Positions 23,513 through 33,904 of a stretch of DNA of 64,000 nucleotides are shown here, one piece after another. Position numbers and translations under genes: made by a program. The notes under the pieces are model-generated. The model worked only from the letters and a program-made list of their open reading frames with translations, was not told the DNA's origin and searched no databases. The stretch comes from Isoetes taiwanensis (taxonomy: Eukaryota > Streptophyta > Lycopodiopsida > Isoetales > Isoetaceae), in NCBI GenBank assembly GCA_021234155.1, contig JAJEKV010000185.1:370001-434000 (forward strand), read 5' to 3'. Each line of letters opens with the position of its first letter. The first letter of the stretch is position 1.

Positions 23513-24047
23513 ATGCCACCCAAAGGTCGTGCTGCTCCAAACTCAGGCCGAGCCACGAGAGAAGCTGTTCAAGGTCAGTATTGTTCGAGTGTTTAGGCTT
23601 ATGTTCGTTGCTCTGATTATTGTGCAGTGTTTGCTCTGTTTTTACTGTCAATAAATCTTCTGCCTAAACTCCTGTCTATTATTTCTATAGCAGTGACTTA
23701 AATTTCTATAGCTGCTCATACTCCTGTCTATCATTTCTATAGCTGCTCATACTCCTGTCTATTAATTTTATAGCAATGACTTAAATTTGTATTTGCACAA
23801 AGTTCGTGTGGAGTGGTGGTGTCTAGTGCACCAGTTAAATGCAGTGGCAGAGGAAGAAAGGTATAGAGACTGTTGGACAAAGAGATGGAAGAGAAACCCT
23901 ATTGAAGGGGATGATTGGGTTGAGTTAGATACTATTTTGTTTTCATGGACCCCAAAGGTCATCCCAGGCAAGACTGCTAGGGTTACAATACCTGTGGAAG
24001 CGAGGAAGAAAGCTATGATATCTCTAGGGGTCACTTCTGAGAAGTAA
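23513..24047 (+). CDS. Hypothetical protein of the TIR element, two exons
   Basis: Exons 23513-23573 and 23803-24047 join with GT (GGTCAGT) and AG borders to give 101 residues. The first 20 residues are basic (MPPKGRAAPNSGRATREAVQ). The rest is rich in Trp and charged residues: RVEWWCLVHQLNAVAEE, then a WTKRWKRNPIEGDDW segment and a C-terminal KARVTIPVEARKK-like stretch (read as KTARVTIPVEARKK). No frameshift or stop interrupts it and a TATA box precedes it, so it looks functional. It is transcribed away from the methylase-like gene, and both are enclosed by the same 31-bp terminal repeats. I recognise no family. The basic head and compact size could suit a nucleic-acid-binding accessory protein; that is inference. 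Confidence 0.5.
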
Positions 24048-24194
24048 TTAGCAATATGTAACTCGACATCATATGTAAAATATTTTTAATTTTTAATGCA
24101 ATCATGTTGTGCTGTTATAAAAAAAAAGTCACATTCTCGATGCAAATTTACTAACCTGGGAAAAAGTTGCAATGCCAAAATGGTCCAAAATCCT

Positions 24195-24225
24195 GACATA
24201 AATCCAATTTAAATGAATGATGGTT
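24195..24225 (-). repeat. Right terminal inverted repeat
   Basis: 31-bp terminus, exact inverse of 21014-21044; followed by GAAA, also present just before the left terminus. Confidence 0.85.
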
Positions 24226-24464
24226 GAAATAGAAAAATCTGTACGTTTTACCTGTTACTCTTAGCTCTAAGCCAATCTCCACCGTTCAGATCGTATACAT
24301 GCCATGCACATTTTGTCCCATATGTCAAATCTAAAATTGACAACTTCAGACCAGTGATCAATTATAAGGGTGATCCATTTTTTTTTCTAAGGGCAGATTT
24401 GAAAATGCCCTTAGTTGTGTATGGTATATTTTGGAAGACACTATTTTTTAAGTTCACAATTTAG

Positions 24465-25042
24465 ATTCTGCGCGTTAATATTCTGGTGTGCAGATTCCGT
24501 CCAGAGGTATTTGTACTTTGTCCCTTATATGCACAGAGGGACGAGACAATTGAGCATTGCTTCTTCCTATGTAGACATGTCAGGCATGCTTGGTTATGGC
24601 TTCAAGGCCTCTTTCGTTGCAATTTGAACAGCCAACATGTGTTATTAGTAGTCTATCCAAATGGTTGGGAAAGTTTGGCAAAAAAGGCGTTTCATTCGGC
24701 TTTTGCATAGATCATCTGGTCCATTTGGAAAAGAAGGAATCTTCTCATATTCAAAGGTCTTGATTGTTCAAATGTACAGGTCCTTCTTGATGCCCAACAA
24801 TGAATTATCAAAGCATTCAGGTGCTCATCAATTGCTAATGAGGTAAAGAGCCGTATTTGGGAGCACTATCTTCAGATTCACACTTACTCATGAGATTTTG
24901 CTTGCTGTTCATACTGTTTAGATGTTGTATTTGAGTGGGGTGGATTTGCTCTGGTGGACATTCTCTCCAGTTGAGTTTCTAGTCCCCATTGTACTTTGTA
25001 ACTTTCTCTAGATAATAAAAGCTCAAGTCCTTAAAAAAAAAA
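24465..25042 (+). mobile_element. 5-prime-truncated LINE with zf-RVT relic and poly(A)
   Basis: Flanked by the duplicated target ACAATTTAG (24456-24464 and 25043-25051). The body encodes the end of an L1-like ORF2: a zf-RVT-type zinc-binding segment (CPLYAQRDETIEHCFFLCRH, then AWLWLQGLF) and the downstream IIWSIWKRRN motif, with internal stops. It ends in AATAAAAG and a short poly(A) run. A target-primed, 5-prime-truncated insertion. Confidence 0.85.
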
Positions 25043-25091
25043 ACAATTTAGTTTACTCTTTCTAGCTATAACTCAATAAATAATTTCAGCA

Positions 25092-25996
25092 TCGATGGGC
25101 AGCTAGCACCCTGGCAACTGTTTCGTCACATGTTCCGACTTGAGGAGCGGGATTGTCCGATCTGGGCGCAGGTGACTAATGCGCTGCCATTGAACCCCCC
25201 GGTAGCGTCAGGGCGTGTGTGGAGCTCTCATCCAATAGTTGACCCCTCAAACTTCGTAAAGTCTTGTTACGAGCTCTTGGCAATTCAGGATGAGCTGCCT
25301 CCCTCGGACGGCTGGAGTCTATAAGTGTCGGGAGACGAATGGAGTAACATCTAGAGATGGGTGTGGAACCCAATCTCGCCTCCCAAGATTCGGGTGTTGC
25401 TGTGGCAGATAGTACATCGGTCCTTGAGAGTGAATATGTGGGTTCACAGGATCAATCCCCGGATTAGCGATCGCTGTTCGACGTGTGGTGCTTGTGTTGA
25501 GACTCTCGAGCACTGTATGTTTCTTTGCACAGAGATCCAGCCGGCATGGCAGTGGGTCCAGCGCCTCTTTCACACCCCGCTCCGTAGTCAAGAGGTTCTT
25601 CTGGGGGGTGTATCCTACTGGGTGGTCTCAGCTTCGGCGTCTGGCCTTCCATTTGTGTAAGGCCTGGTTACTGTGGCTCATTTGGAAGCGGAGACGCCTG
25701 AAGGTGTTCAGGAATGTGGAGGTGCAGCCTAGGGTGTTGATCCCACAATTGAGGTACAAATAATATCTTTCTTATATGGCGTGCCCTCGTAAAGAGCAGT
25801 TCAAGGCAGCCGTATGGGAGAGGACTCTCCTCATTGTAGACAACTTTGGCAGGTTTGTCCCATGAGTCGTAGGTAGCTATGTGTGCCATTCGGGTGCTCA
25901 CCCGAGTGTGGGCAGGAGCACCCTAGTATCGCTCTTCTTGTACTTATTACATATTAATTAACTTGATCCTTCAAAAAAAAAATAATAATAATAAAC
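25092..25996 (+). mobile_element. Second 5-prime-truncated LINE with zf-RVT relic
   Basis: Flanked by the duplicated target AATTTCAGCA (25082-25091 and 25997-26006). The body encodes a longer zf-RVT region: WNPISPPKIRVLLWQIVHRSL, then CSTCGACVETLEHCMFLC and AWQWVQRLF, and WLLWLIWKRRRLKVF in a shifted frame. It ends with a poly(A) run that passes into an AAT microsatellite. It belongs to the same broad group as the neighbour at 24465 but is clearly a different subfamily, and the two are only about 30 bases apart. Confidence 0.88.
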
Positions 25997-26006
25997 AATT
26001 TCAGCA

Positions 26007-26880
26007 AAAAACACTTCGGATGGCAATTAGTTTAGATAGAACCTTATATAGTTTATACTTACAAAAGAAAAAACATAGCTTATGATACCATAGCTAAGGC
26101 ATTACAAAGCGTATGAAAAATAATTAAAGTTCTTTGAAATTCCGGATTTTTTGCATTACAAAGCCTTCTGTACTGCTAAGATTATTCACAGGCCTGTCAA
26201 AGGCCCAATTTATTGTCAAAGGACACAAAGGAATAAACCTGACAGGAATTTGCTAGCAAACAAATGGGCATTGAGAAATAAAATGCGACAAGAGATAAGA
26301 ATCTGTATGAGTAAACTCTTATCAATATGCTTGATTATGGCTGAAGGATCGACGGATTTGTGGAAATCTATGGATATTGACTACATAGGCAAAGAGGATC
26401 GATGGATATTAACTGTAGAAACATGCAGGCAAACCCAAAACTGAGATCAGAAATCGGCCTCAGCCTTCATTGCAAAATTTACCCCAACAAATCCTTCCCT
26501 TTTAAATGCAAATAAGCCAAATCTGGCTCATGATGCAAATAAGTCCAGACGAAGCAAAACATAATGAAAATAAATGGACGAAACATAGATGAAACTTACA
26601 AAACAGAAGGAAAATAAATGGACGAAACTTACCCTGCTTGCTTCTGGCTAAAATCAATGGATTTGTATCTGGAATCTGGATGGTGCCCAAATCGGATTAC
26701 TCGCCAAGGCAATGGCATCGATTCAAAATCTTCGGCTCTGTTAGTTTGATCTGAAGTTATAGTGGAATTGACACCTTAATCTTTCCCTCTTGCATCGATT
26801 TTTCATTTCAGGAATCATGGTCGAGATTGGGAGGCCTCTTCTCAATTTCTTCTTGTTTCTGACTTTTCCTTTCCCGTCAA
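26007..26880. other. Intergenic, no gene identified
   Basis: AT-rich. Contains a small direct repeat around 26565 and 26610 (AAAATAAATGGACGAAAC). The frame 26151-26444 has no recognisable features. Confidence 0.4.
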
Positions 26881-27910
26881 GGCTGTCCTTCCGTTGCCAT
26901 TCCCTTGCTTAGGTACATGTTTATAAATATCTAGGAATTGACATGACCAGTAATTACAGATGGCTCACAGCCGCTCTTAAGCGTGCATCTGGAGGGATGA
27001 GAGCTCTCTATGGTCTGATTCACACATGCAACTCAAACAATTTTGAGCATTGGCAAATCCGAAGATTGCTTTTTGGAATTCAGGTAAGGCCTGTTGTTCT
27101 TTATGGTTGCCCAATTTGGGGCCCTGGGCTTTCTCTCAGAGGTTGGAATAAAATAGAACAGGTTCAGAAAAGATTTTTGCTTCTTGAACTTGGAGTTAAG
27201 CCTCGGACTCCATATTGCATCTTTGCTTTCCGAGGCAGGTCTATTACCTCTAGAAGTTGAAGCTTTGATTAGAGCGATCACTTATATAAACGAGTTTTGG
27301 CAATGGAGCGGGATAGGCTCCCCTATATGGCATTGCAGCAATCTAAAAATAAAGGCTGGTATGCCGATGCCTTGAAATGGGCGTAAAAAATGGCTTGGCT
27401 TGAATACCTGGCGGTTCGGGAAAATATCCAGATAAGAGCTTTTGTGAAAGAAGAGCGAGCAAGCTATGGGAGATTGGGATATAGGTAATACAAAGAAACA
27501 ATTCTACCTAGGCGAGATTAATTCTCTGCAGATTACAAGGAACGTAATTATTTGATGTCACATATTAGCCCATGAGGAACCGGATGTATATCTCTCAATT
27601 GAGGCTTTCTTCTCACCATTTGCACATTGAGACAGTAGGTGGTATGGAAACGCTTTGCACCTAAAAGGTATTGTGTTGGATGCTTTGAACCGGTGCCGAA
27701 TCGGAACATCATACATTTATGGAATGTTCCTCCTATGAACATATAAGGGAAAAACATGGTATAGAGGTACACACTTTAAGAGATCTTTTTGCAGTATCAC
27801 CACATATTTTAAGCACATACATTCGAGATGTTTGGAAGGAGAGAGCAGACATAATTGATCTGTATAATTTAATGCTTAACTTTGATATAAATAGCGCCTT
27901 GGATTAGTGC
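26881..27910 (+). pseudogene. Non-LTR reverse transcriptase, C-terminal relic
   Basis: Reads as the end of an RT domain and the connecting region of a LINE: KYLGIDM just before and into 26943, then RRLLFGIQVRPVVLYGCPIW, EQVQKRFLLLELGVKPRTP and, after a frame change, EVEALIRAITYINEFWQW. Later pieces (YLGEINSLQI, then EHIREKHGIEVHTL) fit the C-terminal extension seen in many plant and animal LINEs. At least four frame breaks. No clear poly(A) tail or target duplication was found. Confidence 0.7.
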
Positions 27911-28402
27911 GCTTAGATTTTACTCAAACTTTTGTAATGGTTTGCCATAGAGGCCTGAGGGCCTAATTGGCTTGATAATTCATATCATATCAACTAAAAA
28001 TACGATTCTGAGCTTTGTTATTGTTTGCTTTTTTACCAAGCCAATTGTTGGATTTTCCTTTTTTTCCAATTCTTAAGATTTGGTTTTATTAGTTGTATAT
28101 AAATTAAAAAAATAATAATAAATAATAAAATATTATAACTAGCAGAACTGCAGGGTTGGGAAGAAGGCTAGGCAGTCAGATTCGCGTTGGTTTTTCTTCC
28201 GTAATAATTCGAAACAACTTCATTAATTAGTCTTCAATAACATGGTTGTCTTTTGCAACCTAATCAGAACTTTTGAGGACCCTTGCGTGTGTTGATTAAC
28301 TGAAATATATCACCTGGATATGATTAACATGCAACTTATTTACATAGACTGAAGTAAAGCTCTAAATTATTGACCTTTTGATTGCGACATGTTTTGAATC
28401 GG
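27911..28402. other. Intergenic, AT-rich
   Basis: No gene. Contains a short AAT-type microsatellite at about 28108-28135. Confidence 0.4.
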
Positions 28403-28876
28403 CTATATTAGCAGCGTCTTGTTCGGCTGGAAGTCCGCCGTCGTGATCGGCGACACGATCGACAATTGCTTTTTGTCCTTGATTCGCGAGAGCATCACGT
28501 ACAGCAGCCCGGGCGTGAACACCCTCCTCACGACCATGATTGCATTGGCTTCTGTCGTGGAGCTCTAGCTCTTGTGCCCTGTCATGGCGTATGCCAGCGC
28601 GAGCGGGAACGTCTTCTTGAAGATGGTCCTGGGCCCCTGGTGCCTATACTCGAGCAGCGTTCGCTTGACGTGCATGTGGTGGAGGGAGTTGTCGATGTGG
28701 ACCGTGATGCCTTTCACGTCCCCCGTCTGCTCGTTGGTCTCTACGTACGCGACTATTCCTGTCGTTCTGTTGACTACTTCTCCCGGTATGTCGATGTTGG
28801 TGACAATTACGACTCTGCATCCCACGGCGACATAAGGTATCTGGTGGAACGTCGGGTCGTCTGTCCAGCTGCTCAT
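28403..28876 (-). pseudogene. Helitron/PIF1-like helicase C-terminal fragment with nonsense codon
   Basis: PIF1-family helicases form the helicase half of Helitron Rep/Hel proteins. The frame reads IPYVAVGCRVVIVTNIDIPG and VVNRTTGIV, then FPLALAYAMTGHKS, which is the end of the helicase (family form ...HKSQG.T). The next codon is TAG. The frame then continues open through VVRRVFTPGLLYVMLSRIKD and LSIVSPITTADFQPNK to a final TAG. A single CAG/CAA to TAG change at 28562-28564 would explain the break. The N-terminal helicase motifs and Rep domain are absent. GC content is higher than the surroundings. No Helitron 3-prime CTRR end with hairpin was identified. Confidence 0.82.
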
Positions 28877-29095
28877 CCCGTCTTCTGGCGTTGCGTTGGT
28901 TTATACTCCTATCTCGTGGACACGTTCGCTGGGCAACATCTTAATCATGGCCATTGCGTTGTAATGTCAGGGGCGCTGTGCTTGTCAACAACCCTGGTCC
29001 ATATGCAAATAACATCACTCATTTCTGCCTCATTTGGTAAAGTCCCGGGGGATCCAAATGCCATGGAATTATTTGGTGCAGCGAACATTGCCCTT

Positions 29096-29185
29096 TAAAA
29101 GATCAATGCCATGGAATGTTATCAATGTTGTGGTAGGAGTCCATAACACTCGTAATATGGATAGGATAGAAGTTAGAATGTTATT
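29096..29185 (+). repeat. Single unit of the dispersed repeat of 18780-18902
   Basis: ATCAATGTTGTGGTAGGAGT and following bases match the inverse of the tandem units at 18.8 kb. Confidence 0.6.
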
Positions 29186-30635
29186 AGGATGCTTAATCTT
29201 TATACCTCTATTCATATCTCACTTATAACTGCCAAAAATTCAACATGGCACTTTGTAAGAAATATGACCTTTTACTATGTCACTTTTGCCAGGAGAGAAT
29301 AATGGCTCAAATTCTGCAGTCCCCCATTGGAGATTTTTTTTCCTTGGCAATACACTCGCATAAGATCACATCATTTGCATTAAGAGACACGCAAAATGTT
29401 CTCTTCATAGAGTTCATTTATACAAACATCGCCTTCGCATACGACTTGTCAAATCTTTTAATTTTCTATGCTCGATAAAGTGTTAACACATTTATTCATT
29501 AAGCCATGTCATCTCCCATTTAGCAGGCATTATTTTTAGGTCATTTTGCATCATTCTCAGTTGATTATGCATTCCTTGAAATATGGAAATAAAAAGAATT
29601 TGGCTTGCATGTTAAGAGTTCTTTATGTTACATGGTTAAAATTCACATCGACGCTGTACCATAGTTCAATCATGAAATTATCTCTTTCCTTTTCTCTCCG
29701 TTTCTTTTATAAAGCAGAAGGGGATTGTGGAGAATAGATTCACAAATGATCCTACAGTATTTCTTCATGAAGTTGCCTTACAATGTTCTTGATTACCATT
29801 TTAATCATATTTTAGAATTTTTTTTGTTGCATTATTGTTAATTATGTGGGGGACAAACTCAACCCCAAGTGGATGTCTATTATATAGTATGATGATAGAT
29901 TACATATTGCCAGCAGTTTCAAGGTACTACTACAATCTATCAATGGTTTGTTTTTTCTAATGCATGCTATTGGAAGTTGTTGGGAACCTCATTGTACTGA
30001 TAAATATTGCCTTATCGCCTCTTATCTTAGCACTTTGAAGGTAGCAATGCAATCTATCAAATAAACTATTGATTGTGTCTTTTTTCTAAGACATGTTATT
30101 TCAAGTTGTTGGGATCCTCATCATACGATAAATAATCCATTCTTGGCTATTATCTTGAGGTCAACTAGTATAACAACACAATCTAAGGTATGCTATTATG
30201 ATCATGCATGAAGTATTCCATCAATGGCATAATATATCAGGTTCTCAGTTGGAAAAGAAATGATTTATGCAAGTACTTCATACGTACTTTATGCAAGTAC
30301 TTCAATTGCAATAAAATTTAGACAACATAAGATTAGCCTAACATGTTACCATTAGCTTCACATGTGAAGCATATAATGTTGGGAATGAACGCATAAAAAC
30401 ACAAAGAGGGAGAATAAAATGAGCGACACGAGGAGAATTTTGAAAGGATTTGCCAGGACTACATATATATAAGAAGGGCACTATATTTTAGATCCCTAAG
30501 TTCAAGTTTTGGGCCTCAAATCCATTAACAAGGTAATAATACAAGGAAACTTGTTCATCAGCCAAAAAATGTCATTAGGCAGACATTGCTCACAGATTTG
30601 ACATTGTTTTTATTTACAGGATCAATCCAAGCAAA
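29186..30635. other. Region upstream of the peroxiredoxin, with diverged tandem repeats
   Basis: No gene recognised. Between about 29915 and 30165 two diverged units of roughly 125 bases share CAATCTATCAA, TTTTTTCTAA-GCATG-like words, AGTTGTTGGGA and TGATAAATA. An acceptor-like TTATTTACAG at 30610-30619 precedes the peroxiredoxin start, so a 5-prime UTR intron is possible. Confidence 0.45.
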
Positions 30636-31669
30636 ATGGGGCTCAATCTGGGCGACAGAGTGCCGGATTTCATAGCAGAAACGAGCAATGGGATGCTGCA
30701 TTTTTACGACTACATCTCCAACAAATGGGCCATTTTATTTTCCCATCCAGACGACTTTACTCCGGTCTGCACCACAGAGCTTGCAACCATAGCCAAAAAT
30801 CTACCAGAGTTTGAAAACCGTGGCATCAAAATTCTAGCACTCAGTTGCAATTCGGTCCAGAATCACAAGGCCTGGATTCCCGACATAGAATCCTACATGC
30901 CCGGGTGCAGATCACGTACCCCATTATCGCCGACAATTACTGGGAATTGGCGATCAGATTTGGAATGCTGGATCCTACCCAACGTAATATGGAAGGGGAA
31001 CCGGTTACTGCCAGGGGGGTTTTTGTTATTGGACCTGATAAAAGACTTAAGCTTTCCTTTCTCTACCCCATTACTACCGGCCGGAATGTCGAGGAAATCA
31101 TAAGGGTAGTGGATTCCTTGCAGCTTACTGCAAAATTCGATGTGGCAACTCCTGCGGATTGTATAAGGGTAACACAATTGAGACACGATTCCCGGCTTGG
31201 CAGCGACCGGCGGAGGCCGGGAGCTGTCAACCGGGAATCGTGGATCAATTGTGTTATCCTTACAATATCATAACTGGGAGGCTGCAGCTCGTCTCAATTT
31301 TATCATTTTCTGAAAATCTTCGAGTTTGCTTCACCTGCGGCGACGGTTATCCACAAGGATCCCACAAATTAGCATTCCTGGAAATTGGGGCAAAGGACGT
31401 GGCAGCACAAGAATGCACCACCGGACAAAAAGCCGACCCAGTTATGATATTGGAAAGCTGGAGACAAATGTATGATTGATCCTTGTCTATCTAAAGAGAA
31501 GGCACTTAGCACATTTAGTAAGGGGTTTGAGACTATTCCTCTTCCATCTGGCAAGGATTATCTTAGGCTAACCCCGCATCCCATAGAGGCATCTGTGAAA
31601 AGGTCCATGAACCAATTCGTTTCTGTATTCAAGGCATGCAACCTTGGCTCTCTTTTCTTGGGATCTTAA
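30636..31669 (+). pseudogene. 1-Cys peroxiredoxin (PER1/Prx6 type) pseudogene
   Basis: 1-Cys peroxiredoxins reduce peroxides with a single peroxidatic Cys; plant PER1 proteins act mainly in seeds and spores, in the nucleus and cytosol. The frame begins MGLNLGDRVPDF and contains the active-site block HPDDFTPVCTTELATIAK with the Cys. Near 30902 (after IESYMPG) one extra base shifts the frame; the next frame continues VQITYPIIAD, GMLDPTQRNMEG and IGPDKRLKLSFLYP, to LQLTAKFDVATPAD. There a hairpin element (31158-31266) and about 160 further bases interrupt. The C-terminus resumes at 31472 with FSKGFETIPLPSGKDYLRLTP. An intron could account for part of the gap but not for the shift at 30902. All parts of the family are present, so the damage seems recent. 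Confidence 0.88.
31158..31266. repeat. Short hairpin element inside the peroxiredoxin
   Basis: Arms at 31158-31204 and 31221-31266 are inverse copies with few differences (AACACAATTGA and CACGATTCCCGG on the left; CCGGGAATCGTG and TCAATTGTGTT on the right), separated by a GC-rich loop. The size and near-complete palindrome fit a miniature inverted-repeat element. No target duplication is certain. Confidence 0.75.
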
Positions 31670-31817
31670 GTAGCAATTTAAATAGCAAAGAATATACTAT
31701 ATTTCATTCAGATAAGACCGTTAGATATATAAAAAAATTATTATGGCGGGCCAAACAAACATTTCTATTTATTGACTCATTCAATGTGCGCAATGGTGTC
31801 AAGAACACTTGGTATGA

Positions 31818-32094
31818 AGAAGAAGAAGAAGAAGAAGAAGAAGAAGAAGGAGAAGGAGAAGGAAGGAGAAGGAGAAGAAGGAGAAGGAGAAGGAGAAGGA
31901 GAAGGAGAAGGAGAAGGAGAAGGAGAAGGAGAAGGAGAAGGAGAAGGAGAAGGAGAAGGAGAAGGAGAAGAGGAGAAGGAGAAGGAGAAGGAGAAGGAGA
32001 AGGAGAAGGAGAAGGAGAAGGAAGAAGAAGAAGAAGAAGAAGAAGAAGAAGAAGAAGAAGAAGAAGAAGAAGAAGAAGAAGAAGAAGAAGAAGA
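31818..32094. repeat. Long GA-rich compound microsatellite
   Basis: About 277 bases of (GAA)n, (GGAGAA)n and (GAA)n blocks, purine only on the plus strand. All frames across it are low complexity, so the several overlapping frames here are not genes. Confidence 0.97.
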
Positions 32095-33370
32095 AAATGT
32101 AAAAACATGCAAAGAACATGCAAGAAGAAACAAATGTGTTGTTCCTAAAGAAAAAAGAATTCTAGAGCTATAGAGACACGGTAGACAAAATGGCCCTAGT
32201 AGGTATCTCCATGAATGGCCCTAGTAGGCATCTCCATAAACAGAAAACATGATACATATCAATAGCAAGTCAGTGAAACCATTATGGTCGGGAAAAAAAA
32301 ACCTCGCCCTTTCGGGTTTTCGAGGAAAAACCCTTACAACAATGGGATCACTAACCTATGCTAAGGTCATAAATCATAACAGAAAATGAACCCTCATGCT
32401 GAATAGCCTTGTTGGGTGAAAATGCATTATAAAGAAGTTGAAATTGAATCCATGTTCGAGTTGCCTTCTCATTGAACTTCATCTTGTGCTTAGAAACCAA
32501 CACCTTCGTCCAAAAATGCCAAAATATAGGAAAATTGCGCCCACCAATTCTTTCCTGCATACACAAGAAAACGCACCAAAAGCCACTAGGGCTATCCAGG
32601 CACGAGAGCCTCCAATCAGGCACGAGGGCCTCCATTCAGGCACGAGGGCCGCAAACACGACTGCGTATCCTGCAAAAATAGTCAAGAGTAAGACAAGACC
32701 CCGGGCCCACCGGCACCAAAGGTCATCAACTCTGAATAGCCAATCAGGCTCCAATGCCACCACTCAATAAATTCATGCCCCACCAAGCATGAACATGAGC
32801 CATCAAAGTCCTAAAACCATTAAACAGCCACCAAGGCTTAAAACTGTAAACAAGCCACCAAGGCTCAAAAACCATAATCAACAGTCTATAACAACATATA
32901 AGCCACCCAGGCTCCATAATCATAAATCAAATAACATAGCAATAAACAAAGCAGGTTATACTGGCAAGCCAAATAGGAAAAAGCTAGAGCGGCTGATCTT
33001 TGCATCAACAGGCAAGGGGAAGAGATAAGATAAGATAAGATAAGAGAGAGGGAGGGTGGGTGGGGGGGAAAGTATGCTTAGGGAAAACTTCCAAAATGGA
33101 GATGCATACAGCAGCACTGATGAGGAAAACGTACCTGCCAATCTACAAATAGGGTAAGAGCACGACGATTGCTAAACTGCTGGGACACGTGTCCACTAGC
33201 TCTAGAAGCCCATTTACCATCTATTCGTTGAAACGATGGTAAATGTGACGAGTATGATATTTCAATGGTACATGGTAGTGTTGAAATACCGATGGTTGCA
33301 TATTTCCCTTGCGCTTCAAGAGTGCACCATTGAATTCTTCAATATTAGGTGACATAATATTATGTCACAA
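32095..33370. other. Intergenic with short tandem words
   Basis: No gene. Contains two 27-base copies of ATGGCCCTAGTAGG-ATCTCCAT (32189-32245), three copies of CAGGCACGAG-GCCTCC-like words (32597-32655), repeated AAGCCACCAAGGCT words (32825-32915) and a (GATAA)n run at 33027-33044. Confidence 0.6.
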
Positions 33371-33372
33371 TA

Positions 33373-33650
33373 CTATGTGGTTATGCAACCCTCCCCCGCA
33401 CCACCTCCCAAAGTGGAGATGGATAAAGTGTTTTTTGTTATTTCTCCTCCGTTTAACGAGAAGAAATGACTCGAGGGAATGATAAACTCTCCTCTCCCCC
33501 ATTATGTCTTCTATGTGGTTATGCAACCCTCCCCCCGCACCACCTCCCAAAGTGGAGATGGATAAAGTATTTTTTGTTATTTCTCCCCCGTTTAATGAGA
33601 AGAAATAACTTGAGGGAATGATAAGCTCTCCTCTCCCCCATATCTTCTAT
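33373..33650. repeat. 137-bp tandem duplication
   Basis: Two adjacent units begin CTATGTGGTTATGCAACCCT at about 33374 and 33511 and run through AAAGTGGAGATGGATAAAGT and GGGAATGATAA-CTCTCCTC with few differences. Confidence 0.85.
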
Positions 33651-33904
33651 CTGGCATCTCATTATTCCATTTAGCTATTTCTCGATATTATTAGCTTGAT
33701 TTTAGATCTATTTTGGTAAAACGAAAAATAGGTTGTATTAAACATAAACTCAATTTTTACCTAACCTATTGTAAAAGGCTACTCTACTAAATGAACATAT
33801 AATAGGATTTGGAAAAATGGGATCAAGCATTGAACTCATAACCATCTCTTAGCTTTGATTTATTCATATATTTTTATATCCCTATCCAACAATCTATGCA
33901 GGTT

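Larger units (their letters stand above)
21014..24225. mobile_element. 3.2 kb TIR element carrying two divergent genes
   Basis: The 31 bases at 21014-21044 (beginning AACCATCATTCATTT) are the exact reverse complement of 24195-24225. Similarity continues weakly inward. The flanks allow a 4-bp GAAA target duplication (21010-21013 and 24226-24229). Inside are a minus-strand, frame-broken gene of about 550 codons (21270-22960) and a plus-strand two-exon gene (23513-24047). They are transcribed away from a 200-bp nest of inverted repeats at 23111-23308. No transposase of the hAT, Mutator, CACTA, PIF/Harbinger or Tc1 families is recognised. It may be a non-autonomous element that captured genes, or an autonomous element with an unfamiliar mobilisation protein. 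The perfect termini suggest recent movement. Confidence 0.75.

Noticed and set aside
23363-23596. Longer N-terminal start at 23363 for the two-exon gene
   Set aside because: It would place the TATA box and repeated 5-prime UTR words inside the protein; the ATG at 23513 follows the TATA box and gives a sensible basic N-terminus.
28466-29098. Plus-strand frame of 210 codons
   Set aside because: It is the antisense of the helicase fragment; the minus strand gives recognisable PIF1-type motifs while this frame does not.
31636-32173. Several long frames on both strands (poly-Arg, poly-Glu, poly-Ser, poly-Phe)
   Set aside because: They are translations of the GA microsatellite in different frames.
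32999-33044. Fourth copy of the retroposon end (inverse strand, with (GATAA)n)
   Set aside because: The microsatellite is on the wrong side of the CCTGTTGATGCAAAGATC motif compared with the three accepted copies, and the motif match is weak.
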